This document shows positions 1 to 8,349 of a stretch of 64,000 nt of DNA, piece by piece. The translations under genes were made by a program, and so were the position numbers. Position 1 is the first letter of the stretch. Each line of letters starts with the position of its first letter. The notes under the pieces are model-generated. The model worked only from the letters and a program-made list of their open reading frames with translations. It was not told the DNA's origin and made no database searches. This DNA comes from Acidimicrobiaceae bacterium (lineage in GTDB: Bacteria > Actinomycetota > Acidimicrobiia > Acidimicrobiales > RAAP-2). The stretch covers positions 124,001 through 188,000 of the forward strand of contig PMLJ01000043.1 in NCBI GenBank assembly GCA_003158855.1. The letters are read 5' to 3'.

Positions 1-987
1 GTGGGCGAGACGATCCTGAAGATGACCGCTCGGCTTTGGTACGTGCACCGCGGCATCGAGCGCATGTTCCAAGGGGCCGACATCGACCGGGGACTCGAGA
101 TCGCCGAGCGGATCTCGGGCGATACGGCGGTGGGCCATACGCTCGCGTACTGCATGGCGGTGGAAGAGGCGCTGGGGCTGGAAGTCTCCGACGAGGCGTG
201 GGCGCTTCGCTCGATGCTGCTCGAACTCGAGCGGATGTACAACCACGTTGGCGACGTGGGCGCCCTCTGCAACGACGTCAGTTTCGGAGTCGCCAATGCC
301 CGGGCGCTGTCGATTCGCGAGCAGCTCCTTCGGCTCAATGACGAAGTCACGGGTCATCGACTGCTCCGAGGTTCGATTCGAGTCGGCGCCACCAGCGTTC
401 GAACCCTTCCGACGGGCTCGGAACTCGCGCAGGTCGGCGAAGCGTTCGATGCGCTCGTGGCGTTGGCCCGGTCGAACACCGTGGTCGTGGACCGATTCGA
501 AGGCACCGCCGTGCTCGCCGCCGCTGACGCCGCCGCCATCGGCACCGTCGGCGTCGTGGGTCGCGCATCAGGACTCGCAATCGACGCTCGAGCGTCGCAC
601 CCCTTCTACGAAACAAGCCGGGGATTCGTCCCAGCGGTCCAGAGCGGTGGCGACGTCATGGCCCGCTTCGACCAACGTGTGGACGAGTTCCACGCTTCGC
701 TCGAAATTGTGCGCCGGTTGAACGACCTGGCGACCGGACTAAGCGCCGGCAGTGCGTCGTCCGTTGACGCGCCCCGTTCGGGCCTCGGCATCGCGGAGGG
801 TTGGCGAGGCACCATTGTTCATCGCGTTGAACTCGACGCCAGCGGCAGGATTTCGCGGGCCCGGACAGTCGATCCTTCGTTCCTGAATTGGCCCGCCCTG
901 TCGGTTGCTCTTAGCGACACCATTGTGCCGGACTTCCCTCTGGCGAACAAGAGCTTCAACCTCTCCTACGCGGGCAACGACCTCTGA
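1..987 (+). CDS. Ni,Fe-hydrogenase III / complex I 49-kDa-like large subunit (5'-truncated by window edge), lacking CxxC ligand motifs
   Basis: ORF open from position 1; HycE/HyfG-like C-terminus ending IVPDFPLANKSFNLSYAGNDL; ERISGDTAVGHTLAYC where hydrogenases carry CGxC. Confidence 0.75.
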   Translation: MGETILKMTARLWYVHRGIERMFQGADIDRGLEIAERISGDTAVGHTLAYCMAVEEALGLEVSDEAWALRSMLLELERMYNHVGDVGALCNDVSFGVANARALSIREQLLRLNDEVTGHRLLRGSIRVGATSVRTLPTGSELAQVGEAFDALVALARSNTVVVDRFEGTAVLAAADAAAIGTVGVVGRASGLAIDARASHPFYETSRGFVPAVQSGGDVMARFDQRVDEFHASLEIVRRLNDLATGLSAGSASSVDAPRSGLGIAEGWRGTIVHRVELDASGRISRARTVDPSFLNWPALSVALSDTIVPDFPLANKSFNLSYAGNDL

Positions 988-1034
988 GGACATCACCCGC
1001 CTATGGGGGGCCGCCGGCTCCGCGTGCACGTTCC

Positions 1035-1556
1035 CTAGGAGAGTCGCCGGAGGAGAATCTGAGTGGCGCTTCCCTCGACGAAGAGGTCTCCGGCCCTGTC
1101 GAGCTTCTCGATGTACGCCGCGTCGCTCGACTGCTTGGCCTCGGCGGCGTCGAGCTCTTCGAGCGAGTCGTAGAGGGCGATCCAAGAGACGCGTCCCCAA
1201 TCGCCGAAGAGGCTTCGTACGAAGGATCCGCCGACGCCGGTGACCGAGGTGACGTGGTTCAGGATGTCGATCCCCCAACCCATCGACTCGGCGATCTTTC
1301 CTCCGGCGGCTTGCGCGCTGACGATCCCAGCGTATTTTCCAGCGAGGTTGGGCTCACCGCTCATCGCGACGAATTGAGCCGCCGTGTCTTGAATCGGACC
1401 GACCAGCTGGCCGGCGGCCGTTGCGACGACATCAATGTACGCCTTGTCGGCCGCGAGGTCGGCGTCGAGCTTGCCCATCGCTGCGAGTGAGTCGACACGG
1501 CAACTGAACGTGACGATGCCGAGAGGAGCGCCGTAGACAGTGGTCCACGGGGTCAC
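1035..1556 (-). CDS. Hypothetical protein
   Basis: 173-aa ORF with plausible composition; coding-like frame continues upstream (VSVEIAGYISKNHGVAV) to an in-frame TAA, so the 5' end is uncertain. Confidence 0.45.
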   Translation of the reverse strand: MTPWTTVYGAPLGIVTFSCRVDSLAAMGKLDADLAADKAYIDVVATAAGQLVGPIQDTAAQFVAMSGEPNLAGKYAGIVSAQAAGGKIAESMGWGIDILNHVTSVTGVGGSFVRSLFGDWGRVSWIALYDSLEELDAAEAKQSSDAAYIEKLDRAGDLFVEGSATQILLRRLS

Positions 1557-1802
1557 CGCGACACCATGGTTCTTGGAGATGTACCCGGCGATCTCGACGC
1601 TTACGGCTTAACCCCCATCTGCGTTCTCGGGACTGACGGCTAGTGATCTTGAAATTAGGTTCATGCGCTCTCTTTCATCGTGAATACCGGTCGTGGGACG
1701 GCTTCCGTGATATTTCCAGTGTCCCGTTACAGTTGCGCATCACTTGGCAATCTGGACATTTGGCACATATCATGCGATATCGCGACGCACGGGGGAGGGG
1801 CA

Positions 1803-2510
1803 ATGCAGTTCTTGGTGCTTGGGCCCACATAGGTCGCCCCTGACGAAGGGCCGGAGGTTCGTCTGGGGAGCGTCGAACAGCGTCGCCTCATGAGCCTGCT
1901 CGTCCTTCATGCGGGCTCCGTCGTGATGGCGGATCTGCTCGCGGATAAGTTGGGTCTCTCGCACGGGGCGCTTCGCACCTCGATAAGTCGCCTTCGTCGG
2001 GTGTTGGGTTCGGACGTACTTGTGACGGCATCTCCGGGTTACCTGCTTCGAACCAAGGAGGTCGACGCGCGAAAATTCGAAGAGCTGATCCGGACAGCTC
2101 GGGCAACTGACGCCCGGGCCGCGCTCTCTCTTTACCGGAGCGCTCTCTCGCTCTGGCGTGGGGAGGCCTATGCCGAGTTCTCGCACGAGCTCTGGGCCAT
2201 CGCCGAGTCACGGCGGCTCGAGGAGTTGCGTTCGGGCGCCGTCGAGAACTTGGCCGAGTTGTTCTTGGCAGAGCACGAGTTCGCCGATGCCATTTCGTAC
2301 CTGGAGCCGTTGATCGCGGCTCATCCATTTCGGGACCGACCTCGATCCTTGTTGATGCGAACGTTGGCCGAGTCGGGACGGCGCGTTGAAGCCCTTCGCG
2401 CGTTTCAGGAGTACCGGGCGTTTCTCGCCGATGAGGTCGGCACTGAGCCGTCTTCGGAGTTCGTCGAGCTCGAGCATCAGATCGTCTACACGTCAGGGCC
2501 GGGTCGCTGA
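1803..2510 (+). pseudogene. SARP/BTAD-family transcriptional regulator with in-frame TAG at codon 10
   Basis: ATG at 1803 gives MQFLVLGPT-TAG-VAPDEGPEVRLGSVEQRRLMSLLVLHAG...; the SARP N-terminal motif lies upstream of the amber codon and the rest of the HTH-BTAD protein is intact to 2510. Confidence 0.6.
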
Positions 2511-2731
2511 AGGGACTTCTTGCTGGTCTGGTGTCGCGGTCGGTCCTCGGGCTTGATTCGCTCTTCGTCGCCTGGGTGTCGCCAAGTACTCAGGAGGTCA
2601 AAGAGGTAGGGAATACGGAGGAGTACCTGGCTTCTGGCTGGTTCGTTTGCGAACAGTTCGGCCGTATGGGAGCGGTCACCCCATCGATCTCCCTCGAAAT
2701 GCTGACGCTAGTGCGGGAACGGAACTTGCCC

Positions 2732-2766
2732 TTGACAATTGAAGATTCACGATATATCGTTATAGA
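2732..2766 (+). promoter_or_regulatory. Candidate promoter and operator of the padR-like gene
   Basis: TTGACA at 2732-2737; perfect 12-bp palindrome ACGATATATCGT at 2749-2760; TATAGA at 2761-2766. Confidence 0.5.
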
Positions 2767-2804
2767 ACGTAATAGTCATGAAGACAGATCTTAGGAGAAG
2801 CACA

Positions 2805-3395
2805 GTGTTCAACGAAAACAACAACAATCAATGGGGAACCCGACCAGACCGTTCACAGGGTCGCCGCCGTCGCGGTCCGGGACACGACCACGGGAGCCGT
2901 GACGGTTCTCCCCGAGGGGGTCCCTTCCGCCGTGAAGGACGCCGTCAGCGTCGTGGCGATGTTCGAGCGGCCGTGCTGGTCCTGCTTGAAGAGCAGCCTC
3001 GCAACGGCTACCAACTCATTCAAGAGTTGACGGTGCGCTCGAATGAATCGTGGCGTCCGAGTCCCGGCTCGATCTACCCGGTGCTCCAGCAACTGGAGGA
3101 CGAGGGACTGGTCGAAGTGAGCGCGACCGGAACCGGCCGTACCTACGGACTCACCGCAGCCGGCAAGACAATGGTCGCCGAGCAGCGCGAGAAGCTCGGA
3201 AAGCCGTGGGAGAGTGCGGACTTGGGCGCGAGCGCTCCCGCCCGCGAACTCATGGGCACCGCTCGCCAGGTGGGCATGGCCGCCCGCCAGGTGTTGATGG
3301 CCGGCTCGGAGACTCAGGTCTCGAGGGCTACGGAGATCCTGGTGGAGACGCGTCGGGCGCTCTACGGGATCCTGGCCGAAGGCGATCAGGCGTAA
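2805..3395 (+). CDS. PadR-family transcriptional regulator
   Basis: AVLVLLEEQPRNGYQLIQEL...WRPSPGSIYPVLQQLEDEGLVE typical of PadR winged helix; Arg/Gly-rich N-terminus; AGGAG before GTG at 2805. Confidence 0.85.
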   Translation: MFNENNNNQWGTRPDRSQGRRRRGPGHDHGSRDGSPRGGPFRREGRRQRRGDVRAAVLVLLEEQPRNGYQLIQELTVRSNESWRPSPGSIYPVLQQLEDEGLVEVSATGTGRTYGLTAAGKTMVAEQREKLGKPWESADLGASAPARELMGTARQVGMAARQVLMAGSETQVSRATEILVETRRALYGILAEGDQA

Positions 3396-3425
3396 CGGTC
3401 GAATCCACCCATTTCGCCCCGCCTC

Positions 3426-3449
3426 GCCCCTCAATGAGTGAGGAGGGGC
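3426..3449 (+). terminator. Candidate hairpin after the padR-like gene
   Basis: GCCCCTC (3426-3432) pairs with GAGGGGC (3443-3449), followed by TTCTTCG. Confidence 0.35.
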
Positions 3450-3639
3450 TTCTTCGTCGCCTGCGACGAGTTCGAAGATGAGGGGACATCCAGCAAGTGG
3501 GAGAAGCCTCCCTCGACCTTGGCCTTTCGTACCGTTGTGCTGACGGCAGGCTTCGTCCTTCAATCGCCCGGCGGAGGTGCTGCGAGGGGCCGAGGTAGTA
3601 TCGATAGTGACGTCACGATTTCGTGCAATGGAGGGGTCC

Positions 3640-4419
3640 ATGGCTCTTCGTAGTACTGCGTATCGCTTCTACGAGCACCGGCTGGCCAACGCTCTGCCCG
3701 CCGAGAACCTCCCTCGCCACATCGGCGTCATTCTCGACGGACATCGACGTTTCGCCCGAGAGGTCACTGACGGCGAGTACCGCGCCAGTTACGAAGCGGG
3801 CATGGCCAAGCTCGAGGAGCTGCTCCAGTGGTGCGCGGAGCTCGATATCAAGGCCGTGACTGCGTGGGTGCTCTCGACGGAGAACCTGCGCCGCCCCGCC
3901 GCCGAGCTGGACCCTTACTTCGAAGTGTTGACCGAGCTCTTCAACAGGCTTCCCAAGTTGGCCGAACGTCTGCACTTCTCGCTGTCAGTGAGCGGGAGCC
4001 TTGATCTTCTTCCTCCCGAACTCGCGCTGGCTGCGAAGCAGGCGGTCGATCGGATAGCCCAGGTCAGCGCGCCGCGGATGGCAGTCAACATCGCCCTCTG
4101 TTACGGAGGACGTCAAGAAGTCGTTGACGCATGCCGCTCCCTGGTCACCGACCTCCTCGCGGGCGGAGTGGAGCCGGACGAACTCGCCGAGTCGATCGAC
4201 GCGCAGGGTCTGGCGCGCAACCTCTACGCCGCCGAACTGCCTGACATCGACCTCGTGATTCGCACGAGCGGCGAGGCCCGTCTCTCGGGATTCCTGCTGT
4301 GGCAGTCGGCCTTCGCCGAGTTCGCCTTCGTCGATCCCTACTGGCCAGCGTTTCGAAAAGTAGACCTCCTGCGCGCCTTGCGCGACTTCACGCGCCGAGA
4401 GCGGCGCTTCGGCGCGTAG
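3640..4419 (+). CDS. uppS: Polyprenyl (cis-isoprenyl) diphosphate synthase, UppS family
   Basis: HIGVILDGHRRFAR, STENLRRP, DLVIRTSGEARLSGFLLWQSAFAEF motifs of cis-prenyltransferases. Confidence 0.85.
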   Translation: MALRSTAYRFYEHRLANALPAENLPRHIGVILDGHRRFAREVTDGEYRASYEAGMAKLEELLQWCAELDIKAVTAWVLSTENLRRPAAELDPYFEVLTELFNRLPKLAERLHFSLSVSGSLDLLPPELALAAKQAVDRIAQVSAPRMAVNIALCYGGRQEVVDACRSLVTDLLAGGVEPDELAESIDAQGLARNLYAAELPDIDLVIRTSGEARLSGFLLWQSAFAEFAFVDPYWPAFRKVDLLRALRDFTRRERRFGA

Positions 4420-4544
4420 GAAACTCGACTGGCGGACTCTGTCGAAGGCTGGCCCGTCCAACGCCAACGTCTCCGTTCGCCGGGTGAATTGGGTTCGATC
4501 TGTGCCCTGGAGGACTCGCAAGAGAATCGTCAACCTTCTAGTCC

Positions 4545-5032
4545 ATGCCAGATCGAGAACGACTGACTTACGACGACTTCGGTCGCGCAACCCGCGAACT
4601 CGCCCAGCAGGTGTGCGATTCGAGTTTCGTCCCCGGCATGGTGCTCCCAATCGAGAGGGGAGGGTTCTTCCCCGGTGCGGGACTCGGTTACGCCCTCGGT
4701 GTCAAGAACGCCTTCTTGATGAGCGTCGAGTTCTACACCGGCATCAATGAACGGCTGGCCCTGCCCGTCGTCCTGCCACCGGTGCCGAACAAGGTCGACC
4801 TCTCCGGGGCGGTCGTGCTCATCGCCAATGACGTTGCGGACTCCGGTCAAACCTTGAAGATGGTGACCGAATTCTGCGCGGAGTCGGTGCGAGAAGTCCG
4901 CTCGGTCGTTCTCTACAAAAGCCTCGCCCGGTGATCGTGCCTGACTACTCGCGGAAGAAGACCGAGTTGTGGATTGATTTCCCCTGGTCCTATGAGGGGC
5001 CGGTCACGAAGAATGATGGTCTCGCTCGTTGA
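4545..5032 (+). pseudogene. Phosphoribosyltransferase-domain protein, disrupted by a frameshift near 4917-4920
   Basis: Frame of 4545-4934 has PRTase motif VVLIANDVADSGQTL; after CTCTACAAAA the coding signal moves to another frame (KPRPVIVPDYSRKKTELWIDFPWSYEGP...) ending at TGA 5030-5032. Confidence 0.6.
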
Positions 5033-5220
5033 GCTTCTCACTCCGTGGACGAGTTCGCCATGCCAGGCTTCACGAGTTCGTGGTTACTCGCGGTCGAATG
5101 CTTCAGAGTCGACACGTGAGGTGGGCGGTGATCATTCGAATCGGATCCTCAAGATCGCCAGTCACCCTCCACGATGGACCTTCGTCGCAGACTCGCCATT
5201 CCGCCGGGTCCAACTCAGGC

Positions 5221-6177
5221 CTAGTCCGTTGGGAAGGGGTGCACTTCGAGATGGCTCAACAGTTGCGCCAGACTCGCCGTCGCCACGCAAACGACGCTGT
5301 CTGCGGCACCGTAGTAGAGATGCAGGGTGTCGCCGTCGTCGCGCAGGATCCAGCCGCACGGAAAGACGACGTCGGGTACGTCACCCGACTGCTCGTAGGG
5401 TGCCTGGGGCCCGAAGATCCACTCGTTTCCCCGCGCGAGAACTTTGGAGGGGTCGTCGCGATCGAGCAGCGCCAATCCAAGGCGATAGATCGACCCCGAG
5501 GCGGTCACCCGTACCCCGTGGTAACAGATGAGCCAGCCATCCTTCGTGAGCAGGGGCGGGGGACCGAGGCCAACCTTGTTGGCGTCCCACCAGCCGCCAC
5601 GACGCGCGGTAAGCAGCATCTGCGACTCACCCCAGTAGTGCAGGTCGGGGCTGAACGACAACCAGATGTGAGCGCCCAAGCCAGCGGCGGCCGGGACCGG
5701 ACGGTGAATGAGCGCCCAGCGCCCGTCGAAGGTTACGGGAAAGATCGCCGCATCCTTGTCCTCGGGTGCCTGGAGGACGCCGCAGCGTTCCCACTGCACG
5801 AAGTCACGGGTCTTAGCCAGACTCACGAGCGGCCCATATGCCGAGTAACCGACGTAGACGACGAAGTATTCGTCGTCGATGCGAGTGATCCTCGGGTCTT
5901 CGATCCCCCAGCACTCCTCTCGGAGGTCCGGATCGGGTTCCAACCCCTTGACCGGGTCGATTTCCCACCCGGTGAGCCCATCGTCGCTGGTCGCGACGGC
6001 CAGGGAGGAGAGGCCGGTGCGGTGCTCGACCCGAAGCAGCAGGAGGGTGCGGCCTTCGAATTCGGTAGCCCCGGGGTTGAACACCGCGTTCACCATCTTG
6101 GGAAAGTCGGCGGCACCGATGATTGGGTTGCCCGCGAAGCGCTCAAACAACTCTCGTGGATCGGTCTGCGAACTCAT
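5221..6177 (-). CDS. GH130-family glycoside phosphorylase/hydrolase
   Basis: NPIIGA...NAVFNPGA, WGIEDPRITRIDDEYFVVY, KDAAIFP, IHRP and YYGAADSVVCVA characteristic of GH130 five-bladed propellers. Confidence 0.85.
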   Translation of the reverse strand: MSSQTDPRELFERFAGNPIIGAADFPKMVNAVFNPGATEFEGRTLLLLRVEHRTGLSSLAVATSDDGLTGWEIDPVKGLEPDPDLREECWGIEDPRITRIDDEYFVVYVGYSAYGPLVSLAKTRDFVQWERCGVLQAPEDKDAAIFPVTFDGRWALIHRPVPAAAGLGAHIWLSFSPDLHYWGESQMLLTARRGGWWDANKVGLGPPPLLTKDGWLICYHGVRVTASGSIYRLGLALLDRDDPSKVLARGNEWIFGPQAPYEQSGDVPDVVFPCGWILRDDGDTLHLYYGAADSVVCVATASLAQLLSHLEVHPFPTD

Positions 6178-6286
6178 AGGTATCCCTCACTAGAAACTAG
6201 TTCACTTCTACACTTTGCGTACTTGTGCGCGCCAATGCACGGTAATGTCATTCGTTCGTCAGCGAGAAGTGTCGGGGGAAGAAATT

Positions 6287-7285
6287 ATGGAGATGGTTTC
6301 CGGTCGCGTGCCACGCGTCAGTCGATTGCACGATCGGCCAATTGTTGAAGCGGGATCGGTGCCGGGCTACGGAGCGGTGTTCAACGCCGGGTTGCTGTAC
6401 CACGAGGGCACCTATCACCTCTTCGCCCGGGGCGTTCGCGACGGCTACCGGCGCAACAAAGGGTCGGGTCCGCGGTTCCTTGACTACATTTCGGACGTCC
6501 TGGTGCTGACGTCGACCGACGGACGGTCCTACGAGTTCGGGTACGTGCTGGCTCGCGCGGGCTCGTCGGGAGTCCACTGCTTCGAGGATCCGCGCGTGCA
6601 GCGCGTTCAGGGTGCCGATGGCGAACACATCATCATGACGTACACCTCGCTTCCGCCGCACGAGAGCGGGCGGCCCTGGCGCATCGGGGCCCACAGACTG
6701 ACCTGGGAGGCTGGCAGATTCCATCTTGACGAGTCGACCGGCCGACTTCTCGGACCCGACGATGTGGCGAACAAGGACGCCATCGTGTTCACACTGGCCG
6801 ACAAGCGCGTGGCGCTGGTTCACCGCATCCACCCCGATATGCAACTGGCGATCTTCGACGATCTCGACCACTTGTGGCACGCGGGTCCGGAGTACTGGGA
6901 CGCCTACATGTCCGACCTCGATTCGCACACCCTGATCCGACCGACGCCGGGAGCCCTCGGCATCGGTGCGGGAGCGCCTCCGGTGGAGACCGACGAGGGC
7001 CTGCTGCTGTTCTTCCATGAGCGTCGCGCCGATGGCACCTACACGGTCAACCTGGCGCTCCTGGACAAGGCCACGGGAGAACTGGTGAGCCAGCTTGACG
7101 GACCACTCCTCGAGCCCGAACTCGAATGGGAGCGTCGAGGTGACATGGAGAACGTCGTGTTCGTCCAGGGGGCGCACCGTGAAGGCGACATCGTGTACCT
7201 CACGTACGGCGCCGCCGACAGCTGCGTCGGCGTCGCGACTGCGCACGTTGGTCACTTGCTTGAAGCGCTGCTCGACGCCGCCTGA
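6287..7285 (+). CDS. Second GH130-family protein
   Basis: RPIVEAG...AVFNAGLLYHEGTYHLFAR, CFEDPRVQR, NKDAIVF, YGAADSCVGVATAHV. Confidence 0.82.
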   Translation: MEMVSGRVPRVSRLHDRPIVEAGSVPGYGAVFNAGLLYHEGTYHLFARGVRDGYRRNKGSGPRFLDYISDVLVLTSTDGRSYEFGYVLARAGSSGVHCFEDPRVQRVQGADGEHIIMTYTSLPPHESGRPWRIGAHRLTWEAGRFHLDESTGRLLGPDDVANKDAIVFTLADKRVALVHRIHPDMQLAIFDDLDHLWHAGPEYWDAYMSDLDSHTLIRPTPGALGIGAGAPPVETDEGLLLFFHERRADGTYTVNLALLDKATGELVSQLDGPLLEPELEWERRGDMENVVFVQGAHREGDIVYLTYGAADSCVGVATAHVGHLLEALLDAA

Positions 7286-7314
7286 GACACGACTTCGTCG
7301 TGCGACGATGGAGA

Positions 7315-8349
7315 CTAGCGCGACGACGCTTCGAGCTCCAGCGTCAGATCGTGCAGCTGGAGCATCGTTCCAACGAAGGACATGCTCGACTCGGCTCCTT
7401 CGTTGCGATTCACCCCGTTGGGTTCCAGCCCATCGAAGCCACCACCGGTAACGGGGTCGAAGACTACGACTCCGACGTCATTGTCGCCGAGGAACCACGC
7501 CGCCGCGCGCTGCACCGCTTCCGCCCATCGACGGTCCCGTGTATAGGCGAAGGCCCTCGCGCAGGCGCTCGCCATGGCCCACGCATCGATTGGTTGCTGG
7601 TCGAACATCGGCTGTGTCGTCGTCGCGTCGCGACCACCGACCGGCGTGAAACTGAAGTGACCGCCGAGCGTCTCTCGGGCGACGAGCCAGTCCAACTGGT
7701 GCAGGGCATTCGTGGCCCCCCGCCGATCCGCCATCACGATGGCCGCCGAGAGGGAGGCTTCGGGGATGATCGCGTTCGCGTAGCTCAGTCGGGGCTCGGG
7801 CCACGGCCATGCTTCGCTCGCCCCCGCGCCGCCCAGGAGGATTCGGGCCTCGTGTATCAAGCGGCGAGCACCCGCGTTCGCGGGCTCGGCCCGCACCAGC
7901 TCCACGGCTCCCAGGGTCGCGTAGGCGACGGCGCGAACGTGTTCGGAGCGAAAACCCGAAGCTTCGTCAAAGAGAGCGAGCGCTCGCTCTCGCAGGCCCG
8001 GCCACGGGGCCCAGGCGACAGCCGCCCCGAGGCCGAGGAGCGCTCGACCAGTTGCGTCGTCGCTCGGGTGATCCTCGGTCCAAGTACCGTCACCCCTCTG
8101 ACGCAGGCGAAACTCAGCCCCGCCAAGGTGGGCACGCTCGAGGAAACCCAGGGCAACGGTGGCGAGGTGCAGCGCATCCGGGTCGCCGGGGAGCCGAGAC
8201 GCGAGACCCAGCAGCCGCCCAGCGTCATCGGTGCAGTAGCCATACTCGCGCCGGGGCTGGTCGAACTGCGCGTGCTCAACGATTCCGTTGTCGTCGCACA
8301 GTCGCGCGAGGTAGGCCAGACTGGGCAGCGGCGCCGCCCGCTTGATCAC
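7315..8349 (-). CDS. Glycosidase/alpha-alpha toroid-like conserved protein linked to the glycosyltransferase
   Basis: Helical repeat-rich ORF; GTG start at 8349 overlaps the GT4 stop codon by 4 bp (GTGA). Confidence 0.65.
   Translation of the reverse strand: MIKRAAPLPSLAYLARLCDDNGIVEHAQFDQPRREYGYCTDDAGRLLGLASRLPGDPDALHLATVALGFLERAHLGGAEFRLRQRGDGTWTEDHPSDDATGRALLGLGAAVAWAPWPGLRERALALFDEASGFRSEHVRAVAYATLGAVELVRAEPANAGARRLIHEARILLGGAGASEAWPWPEPRLSYANAIIPEASLSAAIVMADRRGATNALHQLDWLVARETLGGHFSFTPVGGRDATTTQPMFDQQPIDAWAMASACARAFAYTRDRRWAEAVQRAAAWFLGDNDVGVVVFDPVTGGGFDGLEPNGVNRNEGAESSMSFVGTMLQLHDLTLELEASSR

Noticed and set aside
2531-2794. 87-aa ORF between SARP and PadR genes
   Set aside because: No family resemblance, and it overlaps the padR promoter; coding status unsupported.
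4914-4922. Programmed -1 frameshifting in the PRTase
   Set aside because: ACAAAAGCC is not a canonical X-XXY-YYZ site and no obvious downstream pseudoknot was found; an indel is simpler.
5029-6348. Long + strand ORF (439 aa) opposite GH130
   Set aside because: Shadow ORF of the antisense GH130 gene in GC-rich DNA; its translation shows no recognisable family.
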